A stretch of 64,000 nt of DNA from Candidatus Gastranaerophilales bacterium (lineage in GTDB: Bacteria; Cyanobacteriota; Vampirovibrionia; Gastranaerophilales; Gastranaerophilaceae). Positions 7,204-16,242 of this stretch are shown one piece after another. The position numbers and the translations under genes are program-made. Each line of letters starts with the position of its first letter. The stretch's first letter is position 1. Under the pieces are notes generated by a model, which searched no databases, was not told the DNA's origin, and saw only the letters and a list, made by a program, of their open reading frames with translations. The DNA is taken from positions 308,017 to 372,016 of the forward strand of contig JAQUVW010000003.1 of NCBI GenBank assembly GCA_028693235.1. The letters are read 5' to 3'.

Positions 7204-9027
7204 TTAATATATTATTTTCATATTACAATTTTTGCAATCGAAATCGAGTTTATATTCTTTGCCATACTCATCTACTAAGAAAAGCGGCTCTTTAAATTCG
7301 GATTTTTTTTTCAATTTTGAGCACATATTAAACAAATATTTAAGACAATGTTTTGTAACCATGACTTCTTTACCGTTCATTTGTTTTTGTGCTTCAGCTG
7401 CTTTTTCAAATTCTAAAACACCACGTTTTTTATAAAAGTCTTCTGAATATTTATTATAAATATTTGCCTTGAAGTCCAATTTTTTGATTGGATAAGATAT
7501 ATTGCAAATTGGGGCAGTTCTATATTCTTGAGTATTTATAACAGCTCTGTTTTGTTGAAATTTATATATTAACCCACGTCTTATAGAATTTAACTCTGAA
7601 ACCGTAATAAATGGAACATTTTTAATCGAAATCGCCAAGTCATTGACAACAAACTCAGTATCTCCGAGTTTAGCGAGTTGTTTTTGAATGTTAGATAAAG
7701 CTGTTTCTTTATTTTTAGCAGGCGAATAATCATTTTTAATATACAAATCAGCACTGATGCCATCGTTGTCAACCATTGAAAAGACAATATTATCACCAGA
7801 CTCATATATATTTATATCGATGGGTAGCTTCCGTTGCAATTTAGTATTTATGAGTTGGTTGTTGAATTGATTATCATAATTTCTATAGATTTGCACATTT
7901 GGTTTTATCGCAAACATAGAATTCGGATAGACTTTATCGCCTAAAACTTTATTTACTTTTGTACCTTGAAGCTCTGAATATTCATCAAAAAAGCATATTC
8001 CGTCAGAATTATGTAAAACAGGATTATTAATTATAAAATAATTTGCCCCTATATCTTTTACTCTGCCTATATATTCTCCTATAGATTTAGAATATTGCAT
8101 AGCTGATATTTCTTTATTTCTTTCTTTCAAGAAATAAGTAGTAAAGCCTCTGTTAAATGATTTGTCGGGATTTGGCTCAAAAGAGGTGTGAGAGTAGCCG
8201 ACAGAGCTTCTTTCCATATCTAATTTATCAAGCACCATATCAATTTGTTGACGGTAGAAGGTAACAATATTTTTTATATATACTTCATCTTTTAACCTTC
8301 CTTCAATTTTGAAGGAAGTAACACCGGCATTAATCAATTCTTCAATATGTTCAGAAAGATTAAAATCTTTCAAACTCAATAAGAATTTGTCTTTAGCGAT
8401 AAATTTCCCGTTAGAATCTTTTAGAGAATATTTTTTTCTGCAAGGTTGAGCACATTCACCCCGATTGGCACTTCTGCCACCTATTGCATAGCTCAAATAG
8501 CACTGTCCGCTGTAGGAAACGCATAAAGCTCCGTGGACAAAAGTTTCTAGCTGAACGTTTGTGTTATCTGATATATTTTTAATTTCATCAAGGCTGAATT
8601 CTCTTGGGAGAATAACTCTTTTAAAGCCTGTTTTTTCCAAGAATTGAATTTTTTCCAATGAATCATTATTACACTGAGTGCTTGCTATAAGAGGGATAAG
8701 AGGTAAATCCATTTCGAGGAGCCCCATGTCTTGAATAATAATCCCATCTGCCCCAATGTTGTATAAATCATAGATGACGTCAATAACTTGCCCGATTTCA
8801 GAGTCTTTAAAAATCGTATTTAATGTAATATAAATTTTCACTTTAAATTTATGAGCGTAATCAATAGTCGTTTTGATATCGTCGAGGGAATTTCCGGCTG
8901 CAGAGCGAGCTCCATAACAGAGATAGCCGATATAAACAGCGTCAGCACCTGCATTTATTGCGGCGATAGCTGATTCTTTGTTTTTAGCCGGAGCCAAAAG
9001 TTCAATTTTAGCATTTTTGTTAAACAT
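7204..9027 (-). CDS. rlhA: peptidase U32 family protein, RlhA-type (RNA hydroxylation)
   Basis: 607 residues, the length of RlhA (YdcP), which hydroxylates C2501 of 23S rRNA; shorter paralogues (TrhP) act on tRNA. It starts 'IELLAPAKNKESAIAAINAG', a TIM-barrel opening typical of U32. It carries the family signature 'ETFVHGALCVSYSGQCYLS' and the Cys pair 'GECAQPCRKKYSL', thought to hold an iron-sulfur cofactor. 'SFKIEGRLKDEVYI' follows, then a long C-terminal region like the DUF3656 domain, ending in further Cys (DFDCKNCNM). The ATG is one base after the stop of the upstream Clp-N protein gene, so the two are translationally coupled. The choice of RlhA over another U32 is by length. Confidence 0.82.
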   Translation of the reverse strand: MFNKNAKIELLAPAKNKESAIAAINAGADAVYIGYLCYGARSAAGNSLDDIKTTIDYAHKFKVKIYITLNTIFKDSEIGQVIDVIYDLYNIGADGIIIQDMGLLEMDLPLIPLIASTQCNNDSLEKIQFLEKTGFKRVILPREFSLDEIKNISDNTNVQLETFVHGALCVSYSGQCYLSYAIGGRSANRGECAQPCRKKYSLKDSNGKFIAKDKFLLSLKDFNLSEHIEELINAGVTSFKIEGRLKDEVYIKNIVTFYRQQIDMVLDKLDMERSSVGYSHTSFEPNPDKSFNRGFTTYFLKERNKEISAMQYSKSIGEYIGRVKDIGANYFIINNPVLHNSDGICFFDEYSELQGTKVNKVLGDKVYPNSMFAIKPNVQIYRNYDNQFNNQLINTKLQRKLPIDINIYESGDNIVFSMVDNDGISADLYIKNDYSPAKNKETALSNIQKQLAKLGDTEFVVNDLAISIKNVPFITVSELNSIRRGLIYKFQQNRAVINTQEYRTAPICNISYPIKKLDFKANIYNKYSEDFYKKRGVLEFEKAAEAQKQMNGKEVMVTKHCLKYLFNMCSKLKKKSEFKEPLFLVDEYGKEYKLDFDCKNCNMKIIY

Positions 9028-9028
9028 A

Positions 9029-10390
9029 CTAGTCGACTTTATGTTTTTCTATACCTTGTTTTATCTCAATTACGTCAACGCCCAAGTTGTTTAATACTTT
9101 CATAGCAAGTGATTTTGGCTGGTTACAAATAGCAAGAAGCAGATGACCTGAAGAAATTTTGCTTTTATTTTGAGCTTTTGCAAAATTCCAAGCCACTTCA
9201 AGGATTAATTTTGCACGTTGGCTGAATTGAATTTCTTTTTCGTTATAATCATCAGAAATCCCGATAAGATTTTCAACTTCGAGTTTTGCATCTTTAAGAG
9301 TAATGCCGAGCTCAGTTAGGACCGTAGCACCGGTCCCTAAAGCTTCAAGTAAAATGCCTAAAAGTATAAGTTCAGAGCCTACAACATTTTTGCCCATTCT
9401 GCGAGCTTCTTGCTTGGCTAAACGAAGAATGACAAGGGTTTCATTCATTTGTTTTTCAATAGGTTTAACGATTTGACGTTCCAAATCGCCATCATCAATA
9501 TTAAATTCTTTAAATATATTATAAGCAATTCCGCTTTTTGTTTTGAGAAGCCCTAAAATAACGTGTTCGGGCTTAATAGCGGCAGAGCCAAGTTCTTTAG
9601 CAGTTTCAATAGCCATTAAAAGTGTTTTCAATGCATTCGGAGTAAAGATGATTTGCTTGTCTTCAAACTCAGCTTGACGAGAGGAGATTTCGCTCAACTT
9701 GTCCGCAAACGAAGCAGCGTTAATGCCTTTGTCTTGCAAAATATTTAACAAATCAGAGTTTTCATCTTCTAAAATTGATTGGACAATTTGCTCAGTACCC
9801 ATTATTTCATAGTTTGAGGTTGAAAGTTTAGCTTCTGCTCTTTCTAAAATCGGAGAAGAATTCGGGTCTTTAAAAATTGAGTGAATATATTTGTATTTAT
9901 CTTCAGATTCACGTCTTTCTGTGCCTTCAGGGTGGGCTTTTTGAGATGGTTTTGTCTTATCTAAAATTTTGAGCAACATATGTTTTGCTTTTGAAGTATC
10001 AAAATTATATTCTTCTAAAATTGCATTAATTTGAGAGCGTCTGTCATCAATCAACGCCAAAAACAGGTGTTCGGGTTGAATATATCTGTTGCCGAGTCTG
10101 TCTGCAATTTTCAAAGAGACTTCAAATACGTGTTTCAAATTATCGCTGAATACAACAAATTCGATGGGAGTGTCGGTTTGTTTTGCTTTCAATTTTTCGC
10201 GAATAATTTCTTTGAGCTCAAATGACGTCAAATGAGCCATCGCAAGCATTTTAGTAACGAGGCTTGCTTTTTGGTTACCCAAAGCAATCAAAAGGTGTTC
10301 TGAGTAAATTTTTTCATGATTGAGTTCAATAGCAGTAATTTGTGCAGATTTAACCACATCAACGGCTTTTTCGGTAAATTTTTCAAACAA
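9029..10390 (-). CDS. triple Clp N-domain protein lacking an AAA+ ATPase
   Basis: 453 residues made of three consecutive Clp_N (R-domain) modules, at about 1-144, 160-305 and 307-450. Each consists of two half-repeats with the 'EHLLLALL' pattern: 'YSEHLLIALGNQ', 'QPEHLFLALIDD', 'KPEHVILGLLKT', 'SGHLLLAICNQ'. In ClpA/B/C this domain precedes AAA+ modules and binds adaptors or substrates. Here no Walker A or B motif exists and the stop is genuine. Plausible roles are a ClpC adaptor or anti-adaptor, or a substrate scaffold (inference). The start is TTG at 10390, giving the canonical 'MFEKFTEKA', with AAAGG 9 bases upstream. It is followed by the U32 gene after one base. Confidence 0.85.
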   Translation of the reverse strand: MFEKFTEKAVDVVKSAQITAIELNHEKIYSEHLLIALGNQKASLVTKMLAMAHLTSFELKEIIREKLKAKQTDTPIEFVVFSDNLKHVFEVSLKIADRLGNRYIQPEHLFLALIDDRRSQINAILEEYNFDTSKAKHMLLKILDKTKPSQKAHPEGTERRESEDKYKYIHSIFKDPNSSPILERAEAKLSTSNYEIMGTEQIVQSILEDENSDLLNILQDKGINAASFADKLSEISSRQAEFEDKQIIFTPNALKTLLMAIETAKELGSAAIKPEHVILGLLKTKSGIAYNIFKEFNIDDGDLERQIVKPIEKQMNETLVILRLAKQEARRMGKNVVGSELILLGILLEALGTGATVLTELGITLKDAKLEVENLIGISDDYNEKEIQFSQRAKLILEVAWNFAKAQNKSKISSGHLLLAICNQPKSLAMKVLNNLGVDVIEIKQGIEKHKVD

Positions 10391-10456
10391 AGCAAGGAAC
10401 CTTTCTAAAATGAGTATAGGCTTATTTTACTCTAATTTACGGTATTTGTCACGAGT

Positions 10457-11485
10457 CTAATGCAAGAATATGTAAGCCAAATAAACGAAATAGAAAGCAC
10501 CTGATATAATCAATGATTTTGCACTGAGTGGTGAGGATTTTTTTAGAGTAAGTATAAATAAGCCGGCAACTGATAAGTAGACGAGCAAAATATTGAAAAC
10601 AGCTTGCGAATTTAGTATCCACGGAGTTAAAGTAACACCGATTGTCATAGGAATACATGCCTGAAAGACCATAGCACCTGTGATATTTGATAGAGCGAGG
10701 GTATCTTTATTTTGGCGAGTCCAAATTATACTGTTGAACATTTCGGGCAATTCTGTTGCAATTGGAGCAAGTAACAGACTTACAATCATTGGTGATACAT
10801 TAAATTTTATAGCAATATCTTTGATATTTTCAACGAACAGGTGTGAAAACATTATAATGCAAAGGATAGAAAATATTATTTGAACCCAGATTAATAAGAG
10901 TAGATGTTTTTGAGCAAAACGGCTTAAATATTTAGCAAAAAGCAACTCATTTTTTTCCTCAGCAGAAGCTCCATCAGACTTTAAAACCGTTCTTACAGCA
11001 TAAAATATATAGAAGGATAAAAGGAAAACACCGATTATAGATTTTATTAGTTTTGAAGGTGCAAAAGAGGCAAGAACCCCGACAGAATATGCCAATAGAA
11101 AGAATTTCAAATCCCTGTGAAAAAGTTCTTTGTTGATATCTAAATTTAAAGAGCCTCTTTGTTTAGATAATAATAAAACAGATAAACCGGTAATAAAAAT
11201 GGCTAAAGTGCTTAAAAGGAATGGTGACCCGAGGACGGCCCCCATACCGATATCGGTGCCTATTTGGAGATTTCCGCCAAAAAGATAAGCACCCAAAATT
11301 GCAACCAACGGAACAATTGTTTCAGGTAGGGCAGTACCTATGGCTGCAAAAATGCTTCCGACAGCACCATCTCCGACATTATAGCAAACGCCCAAGTGCT
11401 CTATTGCGTTTGTAAACACTTCGCACGACCAAACAATTAAACCTAATAATATTAATATGCTGAATAGTAACAAAATATATTCCAA
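10457..11485 (-). CDS. sodium/calcium exchanger family membrane protein
   Basis: 342 residues with about ten hydrophobic helices. Both alpha-repeats of the CaCA superfamily are visible: 'SIFAAIGTALPETIVPLVAI' near residue 45 and 'APIATELPEMFNSIIWTRQ' near 245, followed by 'NITGAMVFQACIP'. The paired acidic residues in these repeats are the cation-binding site. It resembles bacterial YrbG-like Ca2+/Na+:H+ antiporters, with a charged cytoplasmic loop in the middle. It probably exports calcium or sodium from the cytoplasm. Translation starts at TTG (11485) with GAGGA at correct spacing. It is divergent from nrnA, and the two share a 61-base promoter region. Confidence 0.85.
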   Translation of the reverse strand: MEYILLLFSILILLGLIVWSCEVFTNAIEHLGVCYNVGDGAVGSIFAAIGTALPETIVPLVAILGAYLFGGNLQIGTDIGMGAVLGSPFLLSTLAIFITGLSVLLLSKQRGSLNLDINKELFHRDLKFFLLAYSVGVLASFAPSKLIKSIIGVFLLSFYIFYAVRTVLKSDGASAEEKNELLFAKYLSRFAQKHLLLLIWVQIIFSILCIIMFSHLFVENIKDIAIKFNVSPMIVSLLLAPIATELPEMFNSIIWTRQNKDTLALSNITGAMVFQACIPMTIGVTLTPWILNSQAVFNILLVYLSVAGLFILTLKKSSPLSAKSLIISGAFYFVYLAYIFLH

Positions 11486-11546
11486 AGTCTTTCCTCATTC
11501 TAATTTGTGATAAGATTATTTTATCATAGAGGGGTAATTTTTTAAC

Positions 11547-12515
11547 ATGGATAATATAAAAGACTTTGAGGGAGCAATAAAAAAGGCGAAAGAAATCGTC
11601 ATTTTTTCTCACGTAAACCCTGATGGGGATACCTTGAGCACAAATTTGGCTCTCGCAAATGTTTTGCAAAATATTTATAAAAAAGAAAATATAACTTGTG
11701 TTTATGCAGGCAAACTTCCTGCAATATATGACTTTTTGCCCGATTTTGATAAGTTGATAAATATTGATAGCTTAAATTTTGAAAAAAAATACGACTTGGT
11801 GATTTGTGTCGATGTTGCAGCTAAAGATAGGATTATGAACGGCACCGATATTTTTGATAAAGCCGAAAAAACAATAAATATTGACCATCATAAAACAAAT
11901 AAAGGCTATGCGGATTTTAATTATATAGATGCAAAAGCCTGCTCAGCCGGTCAGGTTTTGTATGATATTTTTGAAGAACTAAATATTGAAATAACAAAAG
12001 ACTTGGCGGTATTGTTTTATACCTCAATAATGACAGATACAGGCGGCTTCAAATATGAAAACACCTCTGTTAAAACCCTAAATACAGCAGCTGTCCTGCT
12101 TGAAAAAGGTGCAAATCCTTGCGATATTTATCGCCATTGTTATGAATCAAAACCTCAAGAAATGGTTCAATTCCAAGCGTTTGCAATTAGCAATGCTATT
12201 TATACCCACGGGGGAAAAGTTGCCCATACAATTATCACCAAAGAAATGATGAAGAAATTTAACGCAACAGATGACTTCACAGACGGCATTTCAGAAGCTT
12301 TAAGAACAATAAGAACCGTCGAAATTTCAATGGTTCTAAAAGAAAATTCACAAGGTAACACAAAAGTCAGCTTGCGTAGCAAAAATGTTGACATAACAAA
12401 AATTACAGCTGTTTTTGATGGCGGTGGTCACCAATTTGCAGCAGGTTGCACAATCAAAAAACCTGCAAAAATCGCTATAAATAAACTCTTAGAAGAAATT
12501 GATAAAATCTTATGA
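11547..12515 (+). CDS. nrnA: DHH-DHHA1 phosphoesterase, NrnA-like oligoribonuclease/pAp phosphatase
   Basis: 322 residues, normal for NrnA, which degrades short RNA oligomers and dephosphorylates pAp. Motifs in order are 'IFSHVNPDGDTLSTNL' (metal ligands), 'VICVDVAAKDR', 'INIDHHKTNKG' (the DHH motif), 'MTDTGGFKYENT', and the DHHA1 substrate motif 'GGGHQFAAGC'. The cytosolic manganese-dependent nuclease fold is therefore complete. A 6-base inverted repeat (TGATAA/TTATCA, 11508-11526) lies upstream and may be an operator shared with the divergent exchanger gene. The 3' end overlaps the YihY gene by 4 bases (ATGA). A much larger DHH paralogue occurs at 48.7 kb. Confidence 0.93.
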   Translation: MDNIKDFEGAIKKAKEIVIFSHVNPDGDTLSTNLALANVLQNIYKKENITCVYAGKLPAIYDFLPDFDKLINIDSLNFEKKYDLVICVDVAAKDRIMNGTDIFDKAEKTINIDHHKTNKGYADFNYIDAKACSAGQVLYDIFEELNIEITKDLAVLFYTSIMTDTGGFKYENTSVKTLNTAAVLLEKGANPCDIYRHCYESKPQEMVQFQAFAISNAIYTHGGKVAHTIITKEMMKKFNATDDFTDGISEALRTIRTVEISMVLKENSQGNTKVSLRSKNVDITKITAVFDGGGHQFAAGCTIKKPAKIAINKLLEEIDKIL

Positions 12516-13378
12516 AAGAACCTGATAACATAGTATATAAATATATAAAACGCCAAATTGAAAATGTCATAGAAGCGGATTTTCCGGGTATGGCAGCAGA
12601 AATGGCATTTATGTTTGTACTGGGAATTTTTCCATTTTTACTTTTTTTGACCTCGCTGTTTGCTTGGCTCGGGAAAAAATCCTTGATGGCACCCATATTG
12701 AACTTTCTTGTAGCTTTTACGCCGCAAGATGTTTCCAACTTAATAATAAATTCACTAAATGAAGCAATGGTGTTCCAACAAGGCGGCACAATCGCTATTA
12801 TTTGTTTTTTTGTGACGTTAGGTTTAGCCTCAAATGCAATAGCCGTAATAATGAAAGGTCTTAATAGAGTCTACGGAATTAATGAATGCAGACCTTTTTG
12901 GTACACAAGATTGTTATCTGTCTTGATGGTTTTTGCAAATGCGTTCGTGCTTTTTATTAGCGTCAACTTAATCATTCTCGGTAAAGTTATTCTTGAATTT
13001 TTAATAGCCTTTACACCTATTCCGAATGCTTTGATTAATTTTATATTAATAGCAAGATGGCCGGTGTCATTTTTGGCATTATACTTGGTCACATTTATAA
13101 ATTATTATATTTTGCCGGCAGTAATCGGACATACTAAAGCAAAAAGGAAAAGCGTGCTTCCGGGGACATTGTTCTTTTGTTTCTTTTGGCTACTTGGCTC
13201 ATGGACGTTTTCACTCTATTTGAGCAACTTAAATACATACAATAGGGTCTACGGAACAATCGGTGCTTTCGCAATATTGATGGTATGGCTTTATTACACA
13301 TCTTTAATAATACTTATAGGCGGCGAAATCAACTCTCAAGTGTATATAAAACTTGAGGACAAAGAAAAAGAAAATTAA
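12512..13378 (+). CDS. YihY/BrkB family inner-membrane protein
   Basis: 288 residues with about six transmembrane helices and the YihY features: 'DFPGMAAEMAFMFVLGIFPF' at the first helix, 'ALINFILIARWPVSFLALYL', 'PGTLFFCFFWLLGSW', and 'YGTIGAFAILMVWLYYTSLI' followed by 'IGGEINSQ'. The family was once mis-assigned as RNase BN; its true role (possibly transport or a virulence factor) is unsettled. It overlaps nrnA by 4 bases, so it is translationally coupled. It lacks the long cytoplasmic tail of some relatives. Confidence 0.9.
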   Translation: MKEPDNIVYKYIKRQIENVIEADFPGMAAEMAFMFVLGIFPFLLFLTSLFAWLGKKSLMAPILNFLVAFTPQDVSNLIINSLNEAMVFQQGGTIAIICFFVTLGLASNAIAVIMKGLNRVYGINECRPFWYTRLLSVLMVFANAFVLFISVNLIILGKVILEFLIAFTPIPNALINFILIARWPVSFLALYLVTFINYYILPAVIGHTKAKRKSVLPGTLFFCFFWLLGSWTFSLYLSNLNTYNRVYGTIGAFAILMVWLYYTSLIILIGGEINSQVYIKLEDKEKEN

Positions 13379-13432
13379 TTGCTTTTTTTTCAAAAACATA
13401 AGATAATCTAAGATAAGCAGGAGGGTAGAACA

Positions 13433-15439
13433 ATTAATCGTAAGTTATTAATTACATTGGTTTTGACAGCAGGATTATTGAGCTCAAGTGCATTTGCAAC
13501 AATGACTACTGAATCTAATAAATATTACCACACAGCTTGTCAACTTGAAGAAGCAAATAAATATACAGACGCAATCACAGAACTACAAAAAGCAATCGTA
13601 ATCTCAGGCGATGACGCACTTTTATATACAAAAATGGCGGGTCTTTACAGTGAATTGGGCGACTGGCAAAATGCTCTGGCGTCTTATAAAAAAGCAGCAA
13701 AACTTAAACCCAATGATGCCTTTATTTATATCAGTATCGGAAATATTCTTCAACAACAGCACGATTATCAAACGGCTTTTGATGCATATAATCACGCTAT
13801 GGAAATTTTTCCGGAATATAAATACAATTATTTGAATCTTGCTAACGTAAAATATCAACTCGGAGAATTTAAAGAAGCAGAAGAATATTATACAACTTTT
13901 TTGAATTGTTACCCTGACCACGTTGAAGCAAGAGAAAATTTGGCGTCAGTATTTATGAATGAAAATGACCCCAAAAGTGCAGCCGACCAATATAATAACC
14001 TTTATACCAATGACCCGACAACCTTTAAAGAATATTCAAACTACGGAATTGCACTTTATAAAATCAAAGATTACCAAAATGCTGAAACTATGTTAAAAAC
14101 AGCAATCCAAAAAGACCCTAACGACTACTCTGCACACGCAAATCTTGCGTTTGCATACGTTGAACAAGAAAAAGATAACCAAGCTCTTGTTGAATTTCAA
14201 AAAGCATTGCAAATCAAGCCTGACTTGGATTCTATACGATTTGAATATGCAAATTTGCTTGCAGATATGGGCAAATCGGATTCCGCAATTTCTGAATATA
14301 CAAAATATTTGAAAAAATACCAAAATAACGCCGTTGCCTACCACAACTTAGGCGTCTTATATATAAAAAATAAAAAGTTTAACGATGGGATTGAAACCTT
14401 TAAATCAGGACTTAAAGCAGACCCGAAAAATGCAGACTTGAAAGAAGAATTGGCAAAAGCATACCACTTAAATAAAGATTATCCCGAGGCGATAAAACTT
14501 TACGATGAGCTTCTCGCTGCCACGCCAAATGACTATGACCTTTTATACAACAAAGCTCTGGCATGTCATGCAAGCAAAATGTATTCATCTGCAATTGCGA
14601 TTTATTCTAATTTGTATTCACAAAAACAAGACCCGAAAGTTAAACGCTATTTGGCAAAAGCATATATGGACCAAGGAACAAGTTTGGTCTCAACAAATAA
14701 CTACAGAAAAGCTATTTCAAGCTATGAAAAAGCTACAGAGCTTGATACAAATGACGCAATGGCGTATGTTAATATAGCGAATTCTTATGACAAACTGGGC
14801 GTAAAAAGCAAGGTTATTGAAAATTACGAAAAAGCAATCGCTATTGACCCAACTAATCAGTCTATTGCTGCTGCTTATGCAAATGCTCTTGCTAAATATG
14901 ATAAAACAGAAGCTGCAACTGAGGTTTATACAAATATTTTGTCTATGGAAGACACAACCCTTGATGAAAAAGTTGCAACTTATATCGCATTAGGTGATAC
15001 TTATTCAAAAAATAAAAATTATCCAAAGTCTATTGACTCTTACAAAAAAGCCCTTGAATTAAATGCCAATGACGAAGTAACTTGTATAAAACTTGGAAAT
15101 GCCTATAAAGCATCGTCAAATCTTGCTTCCGCTATTTTAGAATATCAAAAAGCAATAAAAATAAATCCAAACAACACAGACGCTTTGTTCAATCTTGGTC
15201 TTTGTCAGGCTGAATCGAATGACTTAACTCAAGCAAAAGCAAGCTTCCAAAAAGTTGTAAGCCTAAAACCTGATTATGCCTATGCTCACTATGCTTTGGC
15301 TCTTGCGTACGAAAAAGAAAAAAATTATCAAAAATCAGTAGAAAGCTATGAAAAATTCTTGCAATATACTGACGATAAAAATTTGAAAGAAAATATACAG
15401 TACAAAGTAAATTTCTTAAAGAAAAAAGTTACTCAATAA
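13433..15439 (+). CDS. secreted TPR protein, apparent ATT start
   Basis: 668 residues if translation starts at ATT 13433. A strong AGGAGGG (13419-13425) lies 8 bases upstream of this codon. The resulting N-terminus, (M)NRKLLITLVLTAGLLSSSAFA, is a textbook signal peptide: basic, hydrophobic, then AFA cleavage. The only later candidates (TTG 13457 or an internal ATG at about residue 25) lie more than 30 bases from the ribosome site and would remove the basic n-region or the whole signal. The mature protein is a superhelix of roughly 17 TPRs, probably periplasmic or outer-surface and scaffolding. It lies four bases upstream of a lipoprotein gene, suggesting a shared envelope role. Confidence 0.85.
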   Translation: MNRKLLITLVLTAGLLSSSAFATMTTESNKYYHTACQLEEANKYTDAITELQKAIVISGDDALLYTKMAGLYSELGDWQNALASYKKAAKLKPNDAFIYISIGNILQQQHDYQTAFDAYNHAMEIFPEYKYNYLNLANVKYQLGEFKEAEEYYTTFLNCYPDHVEARENLASVFMNENDPKSAADQYNNLYTNDPTTFKEYSNYGIALYKIKDYQNAETMLKTAIQKDPNDYSAHANLAFAYVEQEKDNQALVEFQKALQIKPDLDSIRFEYANLLADMGKSDSAISEYTKYLKKYQNNAVAYHNLGVLYIKNKKFNDGIETFKSGLKADPKNADLKEELAKAYHLNKDYPEAIKLYDELLAATPNDYDLLYNKALACHASKMYSSAIAIYSNLYSQKQDPKVKRYLAKAYMDQGTSLVSTNNYRKAISSYEKATELDTNDAMAYVNIANSYDKLGVKSKVIENYEKAIAIDPTNQSIAAAYANALAKYDKTEAATEVYTNILSMEDTTLDEKVATYIALGDTYSKNKNYPKSIDSYKKALELNANDEVTCIKLGNAYKASSNLASAILEYQKAIKINPNNTDALFNLGLCQAESNDLTQAKASFQKVVSLKPDYAYAHYALALAYEKEKNYQKSVESYEKFLQYTDDKNLKENIQYKVNFLKKKVTQ

Positions 15440-15443
15440 TAAA

Positions 15444-15845
15444 ATGAAAAAATTTTTTATAATATTTATACTCTTTTTAAGTTGCATAACAACAGGTTGC
15501 AACAAACAAAAACCATTGATTTTGTTGAATAAAGAGCCTGTTACTACTCACAATTACAGAAATATTCAAAAAACTTTTTCACCAAACCAAAGAATTTACT
15601 ATGCTTTTTTAAACCCAAAAGGATTTAAAGATAGTGTCATAAGAATTCAAGTAATGAAAAAAGACGACAAAGTTCCTTTTTTAGCCTATAGCGTTGCTTG
15701 GGCAAATGACATTTATATTGATAGAGCTAAAAATTACCACCTTGGATTTTTGACACTCCCATCTGGTGGTTATTATATTATGAGGGTTTTCTATTTAAAA
15801 AATTTAGACAAACCACTTGCAATGACTGACTTTTGGATTAAATAA
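15444..15845 (+). CDS. small lipoprotein, unknown function
   Basis: 133 residues. The N-terminus 'MKKFFIIFILFLSCITTGC' is a lipoprotein signal with a lipobox ending in Cys19, so the mature protein is lipid-anchored. The remaining roughly 115 residues are beta-rich with an aromatic C-terminus ('GGYYIMRVFYLKN') and no recognisable domain. It begins four bases after the stop of the secreted TPR protein and one base separates its stop from the next start, so it belongs to a TPR-lipoprotein-YkgJ operon. No Shine-Dalgarno is visible, and reinitiation is likely. Confidence 0.75.
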   Translation: MKKFFIIFILFLSCITTGCNKQKPLILLNKEPVTTHNYRNIQKTFSPNQRIYYAFLNPKGFKDSVIRIQVMKKDDKVPFLAYSVAWANDIYIDRAKNYHLGFLTLPSGGYYIMRVFYLKNLDKPLAMTDFWIK

Positions 15846-15846
15846 A

Positions 15847-16242
15847 ATGTTTAAATATATAAAATTTTGGCTTGATAAAATTCAATCTTCTAAAATAATA
15901 CAAAAAGGCAAATGCAAACAATGCGGCAAATGCTGCCGAAATATAGTTTTTTATATTGAAAACAAAATAATCACACAAGAAGATGAATTTCAAAAACTGA
16001 AAGAAAAAAAACCATATTATGAACATTTTTTCATTTCAGGAAAAGACGATGACGAAGCCTTATTATTTACTTGCTCATCAATAAGAGCAGATAATAAATG
16101 TGGTGCATACTTTTGGCGTGCAATCCAGTGCAGGACATACCCTTGGGACAAACGAAGCCTAATAATCAATGGTGGCAAGCCATTAGAGGGATGTGGCTAT
16201 AACTTTGAGGTTGACAAGAAATTCAATGACTACCTCAATTAG
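15847..16242 (+). CDS. YkgJ-type cysteine-cluster protein
   Basis: 131 residues with the metal/iron-sulfur-binding cluster motif 'KCKQCGKCCRNIVF' (CxxCGxCC) near residue 22 and later Cys in 'LFTCSSI', 'DNKCGAYFWRAIQCRTYPW' and 'EGCGYNF'. This is the YkgJ/CxxCxxCC family (formerly UPF0153), presumed Fe-S or zinc proteins of unknown reaction. It is last in a three-gene run with the secreted TPR protein and lipoprotein, and converges on the SDR gene with a 4-base overlap. Confidence 0.85.
   Translation: MFKYIKFWLDKIQSSKIIQKGKCKQCGKCCRNIVFYIENKIITQEDEFQKLKEKKPYYEHFFISGKDDDEALLFTCSSIRADNKCGAYFWRAIQCRTYPWDKRSLIINGGKPLEGCGYNFEVDKKFNDYLN

Noticed and set aside
11508..11526. TGATAA/TTATCA inverted repeat as a terminator
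   Set aside because: Short AT-only stem without a T-run; at most an operator between divergent genes, so not listed as a feature.
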